Shown: positions 1 to 7,246 of the stretch, piece after piece
Numbering within the stretch: position 1 is the stretch's first letter
How the letters are laid out: every line of letters begins with the position of its first letter
NCBI GenBank assembly: GCA_910585995.1
Contig: CAJUGG010000017.1
Span: forward strand, 1-7,361
Direction: 5' to 3'
DNA: 7,361 nucleotides
Origin: an uncultured Lachnospiraceae bacterium
Lineage (GTDB): Bacteria > Bacillota > Clostridia > Lachnospirales > Lachnospiraceae
The notes under the pieces: model-generated
What the model was told of the DNA's origin: nothing
The model's input: the letters and a program-made list of their open reading frames with translations, nothing else
The model's database searches: none
Translations under genes and position numbers: made by a program

Positions 1-101
1 CGATCCAGGGCGCCCCATTTTGCGGCAGCCCCTCTTGGCTGGCTAGGGGAGTTATAAGATAAGGGGGTGGGGGATAGAGGGTGAGAGGAAGAGAAAAGGG
101 G
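1..101. other. left edge, no supportable gene
   Basis: All three + frames entering from the left close by base 62 (stops at 44-46, 55-57 and 60-62), so at most the last few codons of an upstream gene could be present, and none of the three short tails is recognisable. A weak hairpin (CCCCT 29-33 with AGGGG 45-49) has no T-tract after it. From about base 63 the + strand becomes extremely G-rich. I see nothing else that can be named. Confidence 0.5.
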
Positions 102-129
102 TTGCGGGGTTGGGGGGATGGTGTATAAT
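102..129 (+). promoter_or_regulatory. sigma-A type promoter of the hydrolase-rnhA pair
   Basis: TTGCGG (102-107) and a perfect TATAAT (124-129) are separated by 16 bases, which fits a housekeeping promoter and would start transcription near 136-137, leaving a leader of about 60 nt. The spacer is almost pure G/T, which is unusual. It is the only promoter-like pair seen upstream of the hydrolase gene. Confidence 0.65.
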
Positions 130-166
130 GGGGAGGAGAAGCGTCAGCTTTGGAGTTGGTGGATAA

Positions 167-184
167 TATAAATTATAATTTATA
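167..184. repeat. 18-bp perfect AT-only palindrome in the leader
   Basis: TATAAATTATAATTTATA equals its own reverse complement. It lies about 30 nt into the predicted transcript and ends 3 bases before the GGAGG ribosome binding site. It could be a dimeric repressor operator or, in RNA, a weak 7-bp AU stem with a 4-nt loop next to the Shine-Dalgarno. Chance occurrence in an AT-rich leader is also possible. Confidence 0.5.
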
Positions 185-196
185 ATTGGAGGTTTT

Positions 197-895
197 ATGA
201 GAGTGATGTTTGTGTTCCACAGTAGTTTTGTGGTGGAATTGGAAGAGAGTGTGTTGATTTTTGATTATTATGGGGAGGGGAGATTGCCGGAGAGTTTTGG
301 GGGGAAGAGAGTGTATTTTTTGAATAGCCATGGGCATGGGGATCATTTTAAGAGGGAGATCTGGGGGCTTCGAAAGAAATATCCGGGGGCGGTGTATGTG
401 ATGTCTAGGGATATCAGGGTGTGTAAAGAGGAGAGGGAGGAATGGATGTATCTGGTGAGGGCGAGGGAGTCTTATGAGATTGGGGATCTGAAGGTGGAGA
501 CGCTTCGGTCGACGGATCTGGGAGTGGCGTATGTGGTAGAGACGGAGGGGAAGAGGATCTATCATGCGGGGGATTTGAATTGGTGGCATTGGGAGGGGGA
601 GGACAAGGCTTATAATAACAATATGGCGGCAAATTATAAGCGGGAGGTGGACAGGCTTTCGGACCGGGTGCTGGATGTGGCGTTTGTGCCGTTGGATCCG
701 AGGCTTGGGAGTGCTTATAGTTGGGGGATGCGGTATTTTTTGGAGAGGACTAAGGCGAGAGAGGTGTTTCCTATGCATTGCTGGGGAGAGTATGAGGTGT
801 GTGAGAGGGTGAAAGGGGAGCGGGATATGCAGGGATTGTTAAAGAATTATCATGCGCTTCGGTATCCGGGACAGGAGTGGGTATTATGTTCGTGA
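197..895 (+). CDS. MBL-fold metallo-hydrolase
   Basis: This 232-residue protein belongs to the metallo-beta-lactamase superfamily, whose members hydrolyse phosphoester, lactone or amide bonds with one or two metal ions; the substrate here is unknown. The signature HxHxDH is seen as H45-G-H47-G-D49-H50. Further conserved positions are D23 in a predicted early strand (IFDYYG), HAGD at 123-126 and H194 in FPMHCWGEY. The segment where many relatives carry another metal-binding His reads STDLGVAY (105-112) and lacks one, so the site may be mono-metal or use other ligands. There is no signal peptide or membrane segment, so it is probably cytosolic. The start is set by GGAGG (188-192) with a 4-base gap; the next ATG (206) would be too far away. 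It overlaps the downstream rnhA by 10 bases, implying one transcript. Glycine is nearly always GGG and arginine often AGG/AGA, unlike alaS. The fold is secure and the function is not. Confidence 0.88.
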   Translation: MRVMFVFHSSFVVELEESVLIFDYYGEGRLPESFGGKRVYFLNSHGHGDHFKREIWGLRKKYPGAVYVMSRDIRVCKEEREEWMYLVRARESYEIGDLKVETLRSTDLGVAYVVETEGKRIYHAGDLNWWHWEGEDKAYNNNMAANYKREVDRLSDRVLDVAFVPLDPRLGSAYSWGMRYFLERTKAREVFPMHCWGEYEVCERVKGERDMQGLLKNYHALRYPGQEWVLCS

Positions 896-1362
896 GGATC
901 TATACAGATGGTGCGGCGCGGGGGAATCCAGATGGGCCGGGAGGTTATGGGACGATATTGTCTTATGTGGATACGAAGGGGGTAGAACATATCCGGGAGT
1001 TTTCCGGGGGATATCAAAAGACGACGAATAACCGGATGGAATTGATGGCGGCGATTGTGGGGCTGGAGGCGCTTACGAGGCCTTGTCAGGTGGAATTGTA
1101 TTCGGATTCTAAGTATCTGGTGGATGCGTTTAACCAACACTGGATTGATTCCTGGCTGAAGAGGAATTGGGTCAATAGTCAGAAGCAGCCGGTGAAGAAT
1201 CCGGATCTGTGGAAGAGGCTTTTGGAGGCGAAAAAACCTCATCGGGTGACGTTTATCTGGGTGAAGGGTCACAACGGTCATCCGCAGAATGAGCGTTGTG
1301 ACCAGTTGGCTACGACGGCGGCGGATCAGACAGATCTTTTGGAGGATATCAGGCAGAGTTGA
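886..1362 (+). CDS. rnhA: ribonuclease HI
   Basis: The 158-residue protein is a full-length RNase HI, which cuts the RNA strand of RNA:DNA hybrids (R-loops, primers) using two metal ions. All catalytic positions are visible: D8 in IYTDGAA, E52 in NNRMEL, D74 in YSDSKY, the flexible H129 in WVKGHNGHP and D139 in NERCDQLA. The basic protrusion of the E. coli type is present (WLKRNW, then KQPVKNPDLW, about residues 90-109), so this is the classical form without an N-terminal hybrid-binding domain. I chose ATG 886 because AGGAG (873-877) lies 8 bases upstream; an in-frame GTG at 877 overlaps that site and is less likely. The start lies inside the end of the hydrolase gene (10-base overlap), suggesting translational coupling. 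The 3' end overlaps the convergent - strand gene by 14 bases. Codon use is G-rich like its upstream neighbour. I am very sure of this call. Confidence 0.97.
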   Translation: MFVRIYTDGAARGNPDGPGGYGTILSYVDTKGVEHIREFSGGYQKTTNNRMELMAAIVGLEALTRPCQVELYSDSKYLVDAFNQHWIDSWLKRNWVNSQKQPVKNPDLWKRLLEAKKPHRVTFIWVKGHNGHPQNERCDQLATTAADQTDLLEDIRQS

Positions 1363-1379
1363 CCCGAAAGATCTTGTTT
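1332..1379 (+). terminator. terminator-like hairpin across the end of rnhA
   Basis: AGATCTTTTGG (1332-1342) pairs with CCGAAAGATCT (1364-1374) to give an 11-bp stem with one G-U pair and a 21-nt loop. A short T-rich stretch (TTGTTT, 1374-1379) follows on the + strand. The stem starts inside the last rnhA codons and the loop contains its stop. Read on the - strand the same stem has a C-A mismatch and no T-tract, so it fits the + direction better. The long loop and interrupted T-tract lower confidence. Confidence 0.42.
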
Positions 1380-2080
1380 CCGATGGTGATCAGAAGGGTG
1401 GCTGACAATAGGCAGATCACGGCGGCCGCGGCAAAGCGGATCATAAAGGAGAGCATATAGTGTTTTTTCTCCCATTCATCGTTAAAGGCGTAGAATACGC
1501 TGCCTGTGTCCACTTGGTATTCCTGGCAGATCTCGGACAGACAGGATGCTGCGGTGGCAGTCATGCCTGCTTTGCGGCCGATGGGAAGGGTAATTTTTTT
1601 CCCTCTGGCGATGGCATCGGCCTGTTCCGTCGGGATCTGTGCCAATATGTAGGAATGGTCCGGCAGTTCTAAGAGATAATAGGGGTTGTAGTCTTCCCAT
1701 ACATTCAGTTTGGATGTTATGATCTCTGCTTTTCGTTTGCCGGTATAATTGTGATGTCTCTTTCCGCTACGGATATAAGGGTCTACCCAGGGTTTCAGAC
1801 TGTAGACGTCCGTGGATACGATCCCGATGGGTTCTGCGGTCATATAGTTGTGATAAGACCAGGTATCTTCAAAATCTTTGGCCCCGGTCAGCCGGAAGAT
1901 ATCATGGCCTGCTGTCATGCCGGAGTAGTCTTTGGCCAGATTTTCTTCGATCTCGGCCATGGTGACGGGTGTGCTTTGATTCTGCCACAGATGTTCCGGA
2001 TGCCATCTTAAAAAAAAGGCGGTCGCTAAGATCAGTCCGATGATGGTACTGATCCAGGCGATGATTTTTTCTGTCTTCAT
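1349..2080 (-). CDS. two-TM membrane protein of unknown family
   Basis: I do not recognise this 243-residue protein. Residues about 6-24 form a hydrophobic N-terminal helix, probably an anchor rather than a cleaved signal because no clear cleavage motif follows. Residues about 209-234 form a second transmembrane helix, followed by a short basic end (GNKIFRV). The roughly 180 residues between are polar and aromatic-rich (WSYHNY, NPYYLLELPDHSYILAQIP) and probably form one folded domain, most likely outside the cell since the tail NKIFR is positive. Two cysteines (180, 185) could pair. The start at 2080 is supported by GGAG (2090-2093) with a 9-base gap; this site lies within the last codon and just before the stop of the lipoprotein gene, whose stop is 6 bases upstream, so the two are surely co-transcribed. 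The 3' end overlaps rnhA tail to tail. A role beside the lipoprotein deacetylase in the envelope is inference from position only. Confidence 0.85.
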   Translation of the reverse strand: MKTEKIIAWISTIIGLILATAFFLRWHPEHLWQNQSTPVTMAEIEENLAKDYSGMTAGHDIFRLTGAKDFEDTWSYHNYMTAEPIGIVSTDVYSLKPWVDPYIRSGKRHHNYTGKRKAEIITSKLNVWEDYNPYYLLELPDHSYILAQIPTEQADAIARGKKITLPIGRKAGMTATAASCLSEICQEYQVDTGSVFYAFNDEWEKKHYMLSFMIRFAAAAVICLLSATLLITIGNKIFRVNSA

Positions 2081-2086
2081 GGTAAG

Positions 2087-3370
2087 TTACTCCAATTCAG
2101 GTCTTGTAGGGTCGACGACCTTGGATGCGTCTAACAGATCCTGGACGGCTTCTGGCTTGGTGATCATCGTAAATCCGTCCAGATTGCACCGGGTCTGTCT
2201 GACATAGGTATCGGTTACTTTTACAAAAGGCTGCGACGCCCAGACGCCGCAGAAATATCGAAATCCTTCGGACTGCAGATAGGTCAGTTTCTGGCTGGGA
2301 TATTCGATCTCTTCGCCATAGGGATAGACATAGATATCGGTCTCACCCACGAGGCTTGCGATCTCCTCTTTCCAGCGCGTGGTATCGGATACCAGGCTCT
2401 GATAGGAGATGGATGCGGTATGCTTGTGCCCGTAGCCGTGAGAGGCAAAGAGCCATCCAGTCTCTTTTAAACGTGCAGCGATGCTTTTAACAGCTTCGCG
2501 GTCTGCTTCCAAGGTCGGGCTGGCTGGATCGTTGACCCGATAGCCCAGTGTGCCTTCGTATCCAGTGGCTGCGATGATCCCTTTGGCCCCTCGCAGGGAA
2601 AAATCCGGATGCTCTTTGACAAAGGTATCCACAATGGGCATCACATCATAATCTCCTACGTGTTCTGTCCCCTCCTGGTCGATGTAGAGATTTTTTACCT
2701 CTCCGTCTTCATCCAGCAACAGTCGTTTGGCAAATCCGTCTGTTTCCATATAGTCATAATAACTCACATCATCCACAGACAGTACCAGCGGAATCTTTCC
2801 CTCCGGCACCAGGGGACTGGCAGCAGCCAGTGTGGCGGTTCCGTCTTCTTTCGTCTGTTCTTCACACAGTTCATGAATATCAATTAAGATATACTGATTG
2901 GCGTACAACTCCTCCAGGATGGCTTTACATTCTTCCACTGTGGTCATCCAGTAATTATATCCATTGGACATATAATCGCCGTCAAAAGCCAATGAGGTGT
3001 CCACGATCAACGAATGGAAAAAGATGTGGCGGACGGGCTGCTCATAGGGGACAAAGGACGAGAGTGCTTCCTGATAGCGCGTCCTGGCTTCTTCCACTTC
3101 CTGATCTTGTGCATATTCTGTGGGTATTTCGTCTAAGACGGCAATCGCTTCCTCATAATAATAGCCAAGTGCCAGATGCTCGGCTTCTTGAAGAAGAGGA
3201 GTCAGAGCCTCTTCCCGGCGGAGCACTTTTTGTTCTTCTTCTGTTGGTTCTTGCTCGGCTGTGGGTTGTTTTTCTTCCTCCTGCGAAAGCGGTGTCTCCA
3301 TCTGCGCGCTTTGGCAGGCGGTAAGACTGGCCATAAGGGCCAGTACCATACATAATATGTTCTTTTTCAT
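2087..3370 (-). CDS. lipoprotein with polysaccharide deacetylase (NodB-like) domain
   Basis: From ATG 3370 the protein has 427 residues. It starts with a lipoprotein signal: MKKN, a hydrophobic core and lipobox LTAC with C19 as the lipidated residue, so the mature protein is anchored on the outer face of the membrane. A Glu/Gln-rich linker (about 22-48) is followed by a helical, TPR-like stretch (about 50-106) and then a carbohydrate esterase 4/NodB-like domain. Visible motifs are SVDD (198-201, metal Asp D201 and probable base D200), HGYGHKH (311-317, metal pair H311 and H315) and YPYG (349-352). Such enzymes remove N- or O-acetyl groups from peptidoglycan or other polysaccharides; the substrate here is unknown. 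The start at 3370 is preferred because GAGGA (3377-3381) lies 6 bases upstream; the in-frame ATG at 3376 abuts that site. An insertion of about 100 residues separates SVDD from the His motif. It is first in a two-gene unit with its own extended -10 promoter. Confidence 0.87.
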   Translation of the reverse strand: MKKNILCMVLALMASLTACQSAQMETPLSQEEEKQPTAEQEPTEEEQKVLRREEALTPLLQEAEHLALGYYYEEAIAVLDEIPTEYAQDQEVEEARTRYQEALSSFVPYEQPVRHIFFHSLIVDTSLAFDGDYMSNGYNYWMTTVEECKAILEELYANQYILIDIHELCEEQTKEDGTATLAAASPLVPEGKIPLVLSVDDVSYYDYMETDGFAKRLLLDEDGEVKNLYIDQEGTEHVGDYDVMPIVDTFVKEHPDFSLRGAKGIIAATGYEGTLGYRVNDPASPTLEADREAVKSIAARLKETGWLFASHGYGHKHTASISYQSLVSDTTRWKEEIASLVGETDIYVYPYGEEIEYPSQKLTYLQSEGFRYFCGVWASQPFVKVTDTYVRQTRCNLDGFTMITKPEAVQDLLDASKVVDPTRPELE

Positions 3371-3404
3371 AGGCATTCCTCGATGTTTCTAAAATCTGTG
3401 ATCT

Positions 3405-3413
3405 ATTGTACCA
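3405..3413 (-). promoter_or_regulatory. extended -10 promoter of the lipoprotein operon
   Basis: Read on the - strand, TGG is followed directly by TACAAT (3410 down to 3405), which is a TGn extended -10 element. The hexamer 17 bases upstream (AATCAC) does not resemble TTGACA, so recognition would depend on the extended -10. Transcription would begin near 3398, giving a leader of about 28 nt. Confidence 0.55.
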
Positions 3414-3460
3414 CATTTTTTGAGAAAGTGATTACATTTATGTTACGAAAGAAAAAATGA

Positions 3461-3489
3461 TTGCGGTTGCCAAGCGGGTGTGATATGAT
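3461..3489 (+). promoter_or_regulatory. sigma-A promoter of alaS with extended -10
   Basis: TTGCGG (3461-3466) and TATGAT (3484-3489) are 17 bases apart, and TGA at 3481-3483 supplies a TGn extended -10. An A-rich stretch (3448-3458) just upstream could act as an UP element. Transcription would start near 3496, giving a leader of under 50 nt, too short for a T-box. Confidence 0.7.
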
Positions 3490-3496
3490 GAATATC

Positions 3497-3510
3497 GTGC
3501 AGTTATGCAC
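3497..3510 (+). promoter_or_regulatory. small stem-loop at the predicted 5' end of alaS mRNA
   Basis: GTGCA (3497-3501) and TGCAC (3506-3510) form a perfect 5-bp stem with a GTTA loop. It lies at the predicted transcription start, so the mRNA may begin with a hairpin. It has no T-tract and is too small for a riboswitch; 5'-end protection of the message is a possible role (inference). Confidence 0.4.
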
Positions 3511-3542
3511 AGTTTCAGAGTTTTAACTAGGAGGATGAAAAC

Positions 3543-6185
3543 GTGAAAAAATATGGTGTGAATAAACTTCGCAGGATGTTTCTTGAGTTTTTTGAGAGCA
3601 AAGATCATCTGAAGATGAAGAGCTTTTCTCTTGTTCCGCATAATGATAAGAGTCTGTTGTTGATCAATTCTGGCATGGCGCCTTTAAAGCCTTATTTTAC
3701 CGGGGCAGAGATTCCGCCGAGAAGGAGAGTGACAACTTGTCAGAAATGTATCCGTACCGGCGATATTGAAAATGTGGGAAAGACTGCGCGTCATGGGACA
3801 TTTTTTGAGATGTTGGGGAATTTCTCTTTTGGAGATTATTTTAAAAAGGAAGCCATCGCCTGGTCGTGGGAATTTTTAACCGAAGTGGTAGGACTTGACC
3901 CGGACAGGCTCTATCCGTCCGTGTATCTGGATGATGACGAGGCATTTGAGATCTGGAATCAGCAGATTGGGATTCCCAAAGAGCGGATCTTCCGTTTTGG
4001 CAAGGAGGACAATTTCTGGGAGCATGGAGCAGGCCCTTGCGGCCCCTGTTCTGAGATCTATTATGACCGTGGAGAGAAATATGGCTGCGGCAAGCCGGAC
4101 TGCACCGTGGGCTGCGACTGTGACCGCTATATGGAGATCTGGAACAACGTCTTTACTCAATTTGACAATGACGGAAATAACCACTATACCGAGCTGGAAC
4201 AGAAAAATATCGATACGGGCATGGGACTGGAGCGGCTGGCCTCTGTGGTGCAGGAGGTAGATTCGATCTTTGATGTAGATACGGTCCGGGCACTTCGGGA
4301 CAAGGTCTGTGAATATGCGCACTGTGAATATGAAAAAGACGAGAAAAAAGACGTGTCCATCCGTCTGATTACAGACCATATCCGTTCGGCTACTTTTATG
4401 ATCTCAGACGGCATCATGCCCACCAATGCCGGACGGGGCTATGTACTCCGCCGCCTGATCCGCCGTGCGGCTCGTCACGGGCGTCTGCTGGGTATCGATG
4501 GGAAATTCTTAGCTGACCTTTCTAAGACCGTGATTGAAGGCTCTAAGGACGGCTATCCGGAGCTGGAGGAGAAAAAGGACTTTATTTTTAAGGTACTGAC
4601 TCAGGAAGAAGATAAATTTAATAAGACCATCGACCAGGGTCTGGGGATCTTGGCAGAGATGGAGGCAGCGATGAAAGCGTCCGGGGGAACCACCCTTGCG
4701 GGCAAGGATGCTTTTAAACTGTATGATACCTATGGGTTCCCGCTGGATCTGACCAAAGAGATCCTCGAAGAAAAAGGCTATGGCATCGATGAAGAGGGAT
4801 TTCGTGTGTGCATGGAAGAACAGAGAGTGCGGGCACAGGAATCTCATGAAGTGACTAATTATATGGGAGCGGATGCAACGGTCTATGATGAGATCGATGC
4901 TTCTGTGACCACAGAATTTACCGGATATGACCATTTGGAAGGCACCTCAAAAGTGACAGTGCTGACCACAGATACAGAACTGACCGAAGCGCTGACCGAA
5001 GGCGTGGTAGGGACGGTCTTTGTGGAAGAGACTCCGTTTTATGCTACCATGGGCGGCCAGCAGGGCGATAAAGGCGTGATTACCTGTGGGGATGCTGTAT
5101 TTGTTGTCGAAGATACAATTAAGCTCTTAGGGGGCAAGGTAGGCCATGTAGGCAGGATGCAAAATGGCATGATCAAGGCAGGTGATGCCGTGACGCTTAC
5201 CGTAGATGCCGGCGGACGTGCGGATACCTGTAAAAATCACAGCGCGACGCACCTGCTGCAAAAGGCATTAAAACTGGTGCTTGGCAATCATGTAGAACAA
5301 AAAGGTTCCTTGGTGACGCCGGACAGGCTGCGCTTTGACTTTGCACATTTTCAGCAGATGAGTGTAGAAGAACTGAAAAAAGTGGAAGATCTGGTCAATC
5401 AGGAGATCAAGGCAGCCCTTCCGGTGGTGACGCAGGTGATGAATCTAGAAGACGCGAAAAAAAGCGGAGCCATGGCGCTGTTTGATGAAAAATATGCAGA
5501 GGATGTGCGTGTGGTATCCATGGGGGATTTCTCCAAGGAATTGTGCGGTGGAACCCATGTGGCCAACACAGGTGTGATCACAGCTTTTAAGATCCTCTCA
5601 GAGTCCGGTATCGCGGCTGGCGTGCGCCGGATCGAAGCCCTGACAGGAGACGGTGTCTTTTCCTATTACCAGGAGCAGGAAGCAGCACTTTTGGAGGCTG
5701 CCAAACTGTTAAAAGCGACTCCGGCGAATGTCTGTGAGAAGATCGGGCATCTGTTGTCAGAGGTCAAAGCACTGCAAAGTGAGAATGAAGCTCTTAAGAG
5801 CAAAGCGGCCAAAGATGCACTCGGCGATGTGATGAATCAGGTACAGGAGATCAAAGGCGTAAAAGTGCTGGCTGCCAAAGTAGACGGCGTGGATATGAAC
5901 GGCCTGAGAGAATTAGGCGATCAGTTAAAAGAAAAACTAGGCGAAGGCGTAGTGCTTCTTGCTTCTGTGACAGACGGGAAAGTTAGCTTGATGGCGACGG
6001 CGACCGAAGAGGCGATGAAAGCCGGCGCACATGCGGGTAATCTGATCAAATCCATTGCATCCATCGTAGGCGGAGGCGGAGGCGGCCGCCCGAATATGGC
6101 ACAGGCAGGCGGCAAGAATCCTGCCGGCGTAAAGGAAGCCATTGCAAAAGTAACGGAGGTAATTGCACAGCAGATCAAACAATAA
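3543..6185 (+). CDS. alaS: alanyl-tRNA synthetase
   Basis: The 880-residue protein charges tRNA-Ala with alanine in the cytosol and matches the usual family length. The N-terminal class II catalytic domain carries the CQKCIRTGDIENVG and HGTFFEMLGNFSFGDYF block (66-100) and the motif-3 stretch DTGMGLERL (224-232). A Cys-rich insert (C166, C169, C182, C187, C191, C193) interrupts this domain. The tRNA-binding helical domain follows, including RGYVLRRLIRRAARHG (298-313). The editing domain that clears mischarged Ser/Gly has both metal motifs, HSATH (566-570) and CGGTH (668-672). A coiled-coil-like linker (about 712-765) leads to the Gly-rich C-Ala domain with GGGGGGRPNMAQAGG (843-857). The start is GTG 3543, 8 bases after AGGAGG (3529-3534); the ATG at 3535 abuts that site and stops after three codons. 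No T-box is seen upstream and no terminator downstream, so some read-through into rpsU is likely. Confidence 0.99.
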   Translation: MKKYGVNKLRRMFLEFFESKDHLKMKSFSLVPHNDKSLLLINSGMAPLKPYFTGAEIPPRRRVTTCQKCIRTGDIENVGKTARHGTFFEMLGNFSFGDYFKKEAIAWSWEFLTEVVGLDPDRLYPSVYLDDDEAFEIWNQQIGIPKERIFRFGKEDNFWEHGAGPCGPCSEIYYDRGEKYGCGKPDCTVGCDCDRYMEIWNNVFTQFDNDGNNHYTELEQKNIDTGMGLERLASVVQEVDSIFDVDTVRALRDKVCEYAHCEYEKDEKKDVSIRLITDHIRSATFMISDGIMPTNAGRGYVLRRLIRRAARHGRLLGIDGKFLADLSKTVIEGSKDGYPELEEKKDFIFKVLTQEEDKFNKTIDQGLGILAEMEAAMKASGGTTLAGKDAFKLYDTYGFPLDLTKEILEEKGYGIDEEGFRVCMEEQRVRAQESHEVTNYMGADATVYDEIDASVTTEFTGYDHLEGTSKVTVLTTDTELTEALTEGVVGTVFVEETPFYATMGGQQGDKGVITCGDAVFVVEDTIKLLGGKVGHVGRMQNGMIKAGDAVTLTVDAGGRADTCKNHSATHLLQKALKLVLGNHVEQKGSLVTPDRLRFDFAHFQQMSVEELKKVEDLVNQEIKAALPVVTQVMNLEDAKKSGAMALFDEKYAEDVRVVSMGDFSKELCGGTHVANTGVITAFKILSESGIAAGVRRIEALTGDGVFSYYQEQEAALLEAAKLLKATPANVCEKIGHLLSEVKALQSENEALKSKAAKDALGDVMNQVQEIKGVKVLAAKVDGVDMNGLRELGDQLKEKLGEGVVLLASVTDGKVSLMATATEEAMKAGAHAGNLIKSIASIVGGGGGGRPNMAQAGGKNPAGVKEAIAKVTEVIAQQIKQ

Positions 6186-6190
6186 ATGGC

Positions 6191-6240
6191 AAAATAAAAT
6201 AAAAAAAGATATTGACAAAAGATGTCAGAACGCCTATAAT
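6191..6240 (+). promoter_or_regulatory. perfect-consensus promoter with A-rich UP element for rpsU
   Basis: TTGACA (6212-6217) and TATAAT (6235-6240) are both perfect consensus hexamers with the ideal 17-base spacer. An A-rich block (6191-6208) immediately upstream resembles an UP element. This should be by far the strongest promoter in the window, as suits a ribosomal protein gene. Transcription would start near 6247. Confidence 0.92.
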
Positions 6241-6266
6241 GATTGAAGTGCAATAAAATACCCAGA

Positions 6267-6294
6267 CAGTTGTATTTGGCACAATACACAACTG
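6267..6294 (+). promoter_or_regulatory. stem-loop in the rpsU leader next to the ribosome binding site
   Basis: CAGT (6267-6270) pairs with ACTG (6291-6294), and TGTATT (6271-6276) pairs with AATACA (6283-6288), leaving loop TGGCAC and a 2-nt CA bulge at 6289-6290. An alternative pairing is CAGTTGT with ACAACTG (7 bp). The last paired base is the first G of the Shine-Dalgarno region. No T-tract follows, so it is not a terminator. Position suggests translational control or mRNA stability. Confidence 0.55.
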
Positions 6295-6309
6295 GAGGGA
6301 GGTTAGGTG
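6294..6309 (+). promoter_or_regulatory. tandem Shine-Dalgarno region of rpsU
   Basis: Three stretches complementary to the 16S anti-Shine-Dalgarno follow one another: GGAGG (6294-6298), GGAGGT (6298-6303, sharing one G) and AGGTG (6305-6309). The strongest core ends 14 bases before ATG 6317, longer than usual, while AGGTG ends 7 bases before it. No in-frame alternative start lies nearer to the strong core. Confidence 0.65.
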
Positions 6310-6316
6310 TGATACT

Positions 6317-6493
6317 ATGTCAAACGTGATCGTTAAAGAGAACGAGACTTTGGATAGCGCATTGCGTCGTTTCAAAAGGAACTGTGCGAAAGCTGGCATC
6401 CAGCAGGAAATTCGCAAAAGAGAGCATTACGAGAAACCAAGCGTAAAGCGTAAGAAAAAATCCGAAGCAGCTAGGAAGCGTAAATATAATTAA
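6317..6493 (+). CDS. rpsU: 30S ribosomal protein bS21
   Basis: The 58-residue protein begins MSNVIVKENETLDSALRRFK and ends in the basic tail KKKSEAARKRKYN. It is a complete bS21 of the usual Firmicutes length. It sits on the platform of the small ribosomal subunit near the 3' end of 16S rRNA and helps initiation. The conserved core ENETLDSALRRFKRNC and the RKREHYEKPS stretch leave no doubt about identity. It lies downstream of alaS on the same strand, with a strong promoter of its own in the gap and a terminator 12 bases after its stop. The leader hairpin and tandem Shine-Dalgarno suggest that its translation is controlled. Confidence 0.98.
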   Translation: MSNVIVKENETLDSALRRFKRNCAKAGIQQEIRKREHYEKPSVKRKKKSEAARKRKYN

Positions 6494-6505
6494 GATTGTG
6501 CAGTG

Positions 6506-6537
6506 ATGCCTTGACTGTAAAGTCAAGGCATTTCTTG
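6506..6537 (+). terminator. intrinsic terminator after rpsU
   Basis: ATGCCTTGACT (6506-6516) and AGTCAAGGCAT (6521-6531) form a perfect 11-bp stem closed by GTAA, a GNRA-type tetraloop. TTTCTT (6531-6536) follows. It lies 12 bases after the rpsU stop and 40 bases before the next gene, so it limits or attenuates read-through to that gene. Confidence 0.88.
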
Positions 6538-6576
6538 TCATATGGGAAATTCAGTAAGGAGAGTGGAAAGGACAGC

Positions 6577-7062
6577 ATGAAAGGGGTTTGGACCGCATTG
6601 TTAAATAATAAGGTACTGGTCTGCGGAGTCTATGGATGGGCGATGGCACAGGTGTTAAAGACCATCATCTATGCGCTTGTGAACAAAGAGATTCGCTGGG
6701 AGCGTATGATAGGAGACGGAGGGATGCCCAGCGGACATTCTGCTACTGTCAGCGCCATGGCTTCCGCGTCGGGATTTCTCTATGGGCTTCAGTCATTTGA
6801 ATTTGCCATTGCCAGCATGTTGGCGATTATCGTGATGCACGATGCCATGGGAGTCCGTATGGAGACGGGAAGGCAGGGAAAAGTGCTCAATGAGATGATC
6901 GATTTCTTTCGTACTGAAGGGTTTGTGGAGGCATTTAAGAAAAACGACAAAATGTACGAATTTTGGGAAGCAAGCCTCAAAGAGTTCGTGGGTCATACTC
7001 CGCTGCAGGTAGTAGCAGGCTGTCTGTTAGGCATCCTGATCGCATGCCTGATGTTTTTATAG
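6577..7062 (+). CDS. divergent PAP2 family (DUF212) membrane protein
   Basis: The 161-residue integral membrane protein resembles the DUF212/YuiD family, a divergent relative of PAP2 phosphatases found in Firmicutes and plants; no reaction is firmly established for it. The recognisable motifs are GDGGMPSGHSA (46-56), HDAMGVRMETGRQ (88-100) and GHTPLQVVAG (139-148), which together hold the His residues expected of the PAP2 active site (H54, H88, H140). About four membrane segments are likely (near 11-34, 54-70, 74-90 and 144-161). A charged stretch of about 30 residues (102-137) separates the last two. ATG 6577 is chosen because homology-like sequence begins here; AAAGGA (6567-6572) is a weak ribosome binding site 4 bases away, and AAGGAG (6556-6561) is farther. 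No promoter is evident between the rpsU terminator and the start, so expression probably comes from read-through of the strong rpsU promoter. Phospholipid or isoprenyl-phosphate turnover would be a guess. Confidence 0.9.
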   Translation: MKGVWTALLNNKVLVCGVYGWAMAQVLKTIIYALVNKEIRWERMIGDGGMPSGHSATVSAMASASGFLYGLQSFEFAIASMLAIIVMHDAMGVRMETGRQGKVLNEMIDFFRTEGFVEAFKKNDKMYEFWEASLKEFVGHTPLQVVAGCLLGILIACLMFL

Positions 7063-7098
7063 TATACTCGATTAAAGCGCATCAGGATACATTTTTTT
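7047..7098 (+). terminator. possible long-loop terminator after the PAP2-like gene
   Basis: CCTGATG (7047-7053) pairs with CATCAGG (7080-7086), with a 26-nt loop that contains the PAP2-like stop codon. A run of seven T residues follows at 7092-7098 after a 5-base gap. The large loop and the gap make this a weak candidate, and the T-run also lies inside the acetyltransferase remnant. Confidence 0.3.
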
Positions 7099-7246
7099 AC
7101 ATGCACTTCCAAATGCAGAAAAGTTCTATGAAAATAATGGATTTCATCCTGTAGAAATTAATATGCATCCTTTACATTGTGTGGATTCTGAATATAAGAC
7201 AATGTATTTATCTTTGAGAAAAGTTCATATGAATTATGATGGTTGA
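7076..7246 (+). pseudogene. 3' remnant of a GNAT-family acetyltransferase gene
   Basis: Frame 7076-7246 encodes 56 residues before TGA and lies directly after an in-frame TAA (7073-7075). It includes LPNAEKFYENNGFHP, the typical last alpha-helix and strand of GNAT acyl-CoA acyltransferases, and ends in YLSLRKVHMNYDG. The acetyl-CoA binding half (motif A, Q/RxxGxG/A) and any start codon with a ribosome binding site are missing. The upstream bases belong to the PAP2-like gene, so the 5' half has been deleted rather than shifted in frame. The codon use is AT-rich, unlike alaS and the PAP2-like gene, which suggests an acquired gene that has since decayed. The call rests on pattern recognition of a short fragment; the substrate cannot be inferred. 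Confidence 0.7.
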